9,574 nt of DNA, from NCBI GenBank assembly GCA_900765575.1, contig CAAFRW010000241.1:1-9574 (forward strand), given 5' to 3'. Within the stretch, counting starts at the first letter, position 1; every line of letters begins with the position of its first letter. The position numbers and the translations under genes were made by a program. The notes beneath the pieces are model-generated. The model was not told where the DNA came from and did not search any database. It saw only the letters and a program-made list of their open reading frames with translations. The DNA is from Bacteroidaceae bacterium. Its GTDB lineage: Bacteria; Bacteroidota; Bacteroidia; Bacteroidales; Bacteroidaceae. Below, in pieces: positions 8,101-9,574 of the stretch.

Positions 8101-9496
8101 ACAGAATAATAAGATGAAACTGTACATCGAACAGACTAATGTGATAGCACTTTCCAAACATACATTCGACAATTTCATCGGCCTGGCCAACCAAAGGTCT
8201 ATCGATTTCCGTTTTATATCCAATCTGGAAAGCCTGACCATCTATACAGATGTGGATAAACTGGAAAAGATTTTATTCAACTTGCTGTCTAATGCGTTCA
8301 AATATACTCCTGACGGCAAAGGCATCCAACTTATTATAGAGAAACGGGATGCCACGTTACTCTTTCAGGTAAAAGACGAAGGACGAGGCCTCGACATGCG
8401 CAAAATAGATATCCTTTTCAATCGTTTTGAAACGCTAGAAGAACACAACCAGTCAAACTCAAGTGGCATTGGGCTCTCGCTGGTTAATGAGATGGTTCGT
8501 TTAATACATGGTACCATCAAGGTAGAGAGTGCATTAGGGCAAGGCAGTACTTTTACCGTCTTGATACCGACCGACCACAACGCCTTTGCAGAGGACAAAA
8601 ACGCAGAATTCATCTTAGAAGATGGAAATAGGAAGAGTGTGGAAGAGCCGACTATCTCTACACAAAAAGGAGCCAATAAGGAACTAAGCATACTGATTGT
8701 AGAGGACAACGAAGAGCTGAGACATTTTATCGTAAACATCTTGCAAGAAGAGTATCAGGTGATATCCGCGGCCGACGGCGTGGAAGGGTTGGAAAAACTG
8801 AAATCAACAATTCCCGATTTAGTTATCAGCGACATTATGATGCCGCGTATGGATGGTATAGAGTTGCTCGACAAAACTCGTAAAGACCACGATATAAGTC
8901 ACATCCCATTCATCTTGTTATCGGCAAAAGTCACTTTGGAAGACCGCATTAAAGGATTAGAATATGGAGCGGACGATTACATAACCAAACCGTTTAGTGC
9001 AGGATATCTGAAAGCCCGCATCGCATCGTTGCTGAAGCAGAGAGATACATTGAGGAAATTCTTTACGGATAGGTTGAAACCGGAAGAAGAGCAACAAATT
9101 CAACCGGCCGACACTCCTTTACAGAACTTATTCCCTTCGGCACCGCTCATTACCAATTATGATGAGGAATTCATTAAAAAGATAGCCCAAAGTGTAGAAG
9201 AACAATTAGAGAACCAGGACTTTAAGATAGAAGACTTAGCCGATACGATGAACCTAAGCCGGACTGTATTCTATCGGAAAATAAAATCCATATTAGGCGT
9301 TTCGCCCAAAGACTTTGTAAGAGACATGAGGGTGAAAAGAGCCGTGCAACTATTAGATACCGGAGCTTATAGCATTTCTGAGATTGCCTATATGAGCGGT
9401 TTCTCCTCACCTCAATATTTCAGTCGCGTATTTAGAGAAGTAATGAACTGCACTCCAAGCGAATATAAAATAAACGAAGAACAAAAAGACCGTTAA
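5153..9496 (+). CDS. Hybrid two-component system (HTCS) sensor kinase/response regulator, AraC type
   Basis: This complete 1447-aa protein is a one-polypeptide two-component system that senses a glycan fragment in the periplasm and activates PUL transcription. It starts with a signal peptide (residues 1-20, likely cut at SFA-Q). Reg_prop propeller motifs recur every 40-55 residues, with key aromatics at W52, W97, W143, W192, W308, W352, W405, W445, W496, W546, Y650 and W699 and degenerate copies near 265 and 598. This fits two seven-bladed propellers. A Y_Y_Y domain (about 800-873) and one membrane helix (about 881-907) follow. The HisKA motif SHELRTP carries phospho-acceptor H930. The ATPase domain has N1043/N1047 (N box), DEGRG from D1075 (G1) and GIG at 1105-1107 (G2). 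The receiver has E1184/D1185, phospho-acceptor D1227, S1257 and K1279. AraC-type HTH helices lie near 1357-1385 and 1405-1440. All catalytic residues are present. The ATG at 5153 is chosen because it heads the signal peptide; no Shine-Dalgarno sequence is seen, as usual in this phylum. The likely target is the susCD promoter, outside the window. The ligand is unknown. Confidence 0.97.
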   Translation: MRLRLYIILYLQAIIASSFAQGLINVQHYSTENGLSQNIIQNMIQDDEGYIWFATRNGIEKFDGYTFKNYKSYPTDKVKLRYNRLIQLIKGGKHTIWCQTYDDKIYLFDTQREVFENVSAYHPHIKECTGIKRTIALENNVFWVAGNNGELWRFDENKYKEEGGLIYYPPRSTKYHGERIYTIGLDAYGNEWIFTDKGYFVHGKKELSGNTRFRFHTKVGGHFYMISYQGEFSTYTPDKGLQRIELLYKINGLRGLFPLYNNQLGIATYRGFIIYNTETKQFKEILLDEKEENIYPDVFYQAKDSTLWTFNGYKNVIHCNIETGELEFIDYKIIKEQKNSAFIHEDEYGYIWIFPTYGVLSCYNPKEKLFKPAYTYQDGKRKYYDFSSYRAEVRKYLLDSRRNLWHCCESGFNKISFPDGNYNYIPSTSHIEVRGLFIDSQKRIWLGDKDGKIEVYDNKRNYCGNLDSSGRLVKNKEVTFGANIYCFFEDEEQRIWMGSKENGLYIANPNGKGYQISHYLHDKKEKYSLNFNSIYSINKDNRGHIWIGTYGGGLNLVEGTFPNLRFIHPQNELKNYSPKQQQYLNVRSVHCTSKGIIMVGTTDGLITFSSDFQSPNQIAFHYNHCEETRAESLANNDVLYIFESHTGEIYVVTYSGGISQIKSENLLSNHIRFSHLNKRTGLPSDIAYAILEDKNGNLWISFETCICKYNLKQNTFETYDRFTLNPHSSISEAPPVIDEEQTMYVGTSQGTLYVNLNRLRKSTFVPPIVFTKVSVRKDDSSSKKVPIIDNTLVLEKDERNATITFAALDFVNMENLQYAYRLKGVSDEWVYLDKSHSASFVNLPSGNFTLEVKSTNGDGVWTDNVTKLSMQILPTFWETGWAWSIYIIGTILSILLISGILTYIFNLKRKVSFEQQLTNLKLRFFTDISHELRTPLTLITAPVEEVLAQEKLSSKGHENMVVAKRNIDRMLRLINQLLDFRKIQNNKMKLYIEQTNVIALSKHTFDNFIGLANQRSIDFRFISNLESLTIYTDVDKLEKILFNLLSNAFKYTPDGKGIQLIIEKRDATLLFQVKDEGRGLDMRKIDILFNRFETLEEHNQSNSSGIGLSLVNEMVRLIHGTIKVESALGQGSTFTVLIPTDHNAFAEDKNAEFILEDGNRKSVEEPTISTQKGANKELSILIVEDNEELRHFIVNILQEEYQVISAADGVEGLEKLKSTIPDLVISDIMMPRMDGIELLDKTRKDHDISHIPFILLSAKVTLEDRIKGLEYGADDYITKPFSAGYLKARIASLLKQRDTLRKFFTDRLKPEEEQQIQPADTPLQNLFPSAPLITNYDEEFIKKIAQSVEEQLENQDFKIEDLADTMNLSRTVFYRKIKSILGVSPKDFVRDMRVKRAVQLLDTGAYSISEIAYMSGFSSPQYFSRVFREVMNCTPSEYKINEEQKDR

Positions 9497-9528
9497 TAAA
9501 CCGGTATAACGCCACATTACTTGTTAGG

Positions 9529-9574
9529 TCTTCCCACATAGTTAGTTATTCAAATAACTAACTATGTGGGAAGA
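9529..9574. terminator. Perfect inverted repeat at the right edge, possible terminator
   Basis: Arms of 22 bases (9529-9550 and 9553-9574) are exact reverse complements around a two-base CA centre. The outer part of the stem is TCTTCCCACATAG/CTATGTGGGAAGA and the inner part is AT-rich. It begins 33 bases after the HTCS stop, which is the right place for a terminator, possibly bidirectional. The right arm ends on the last base of the window, so neither a following T-run nor the full arm length can be seen. An inverted repeat of another kind, or an assembly end artefact, remains possible. Confidence 0.55.

Noticed and set aside
12..9526. ACTTGTTA present near both ends of the window (12-19 and 9519-9526), considered as possible recombination-site repeats
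   Set aside because: Eight bases shared in a 9.6-kb window is expected by chance, and the flanking bases do not match.

Overview
The window looks like the core of a polysaccharide utilisation locus (PUL) from a Bacteroidales bacterium, most likely Bacteroides or a close relative. Three things point there: a SusC-like/SusD-like pair, a one-protein hybrid two-component system (HTCS) beside it, and a TAnnTTTG-type -7 promoter element with no Shine-Dalgarno sequence at the starts. GC content is about 40% by eye. The species and the glycan cannot be read from this sequence.

Layout, all on the + strand. Bases 1-2738 hold the 3' part of a susC-like TonB-dependent outer-membrane transporter gene, whose 5' end (signal peptide, N-terminal domain, most of the plug) lies outside the window. 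Thirteen bases after its stop, 2752-4839 encode the partner SusD-like surface lipoprotein (695 aa). A 313-base gap (4840-5152) holds a strong intrinsic terminator (4907-4944) that ends the susCD transcript and a candidate promoter (about 5058-5088) for the next gene. Bases 5153-9496 encode a complete 1447-aa HTCS regulator: signal peptide, two seven-bladed propellers, Y_Y_Y domain, one membrane helix, histidine kinase, receiver and AraC-type DNA-binding domain. The window ends in a perfect inverted repeat (9529-9574) that may be the terminator of the regulator gene.

How the genes work together (inference from the family): SusD captures a glycan fragment at the cell surface and closes over the SusC barrel, which imports it with TonB energy. 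The periplasmic propellers of the HTCS bind a processed oligosaccharide, and the kinase-receiver-AraC relay then raises transcription of the PUL, including susCD. No glycoside hydrolase, lyase, sulfatase or surface glycan-binding protein is visible, so the substrate is unknown.

I found no previously undescribed system. The points worth a second look are the two edges (a SusC plug motif that breaks off abruptly at the left, a perfect palindrome running into the last base at the right) and a shift in base composition inside the HTCS gene.
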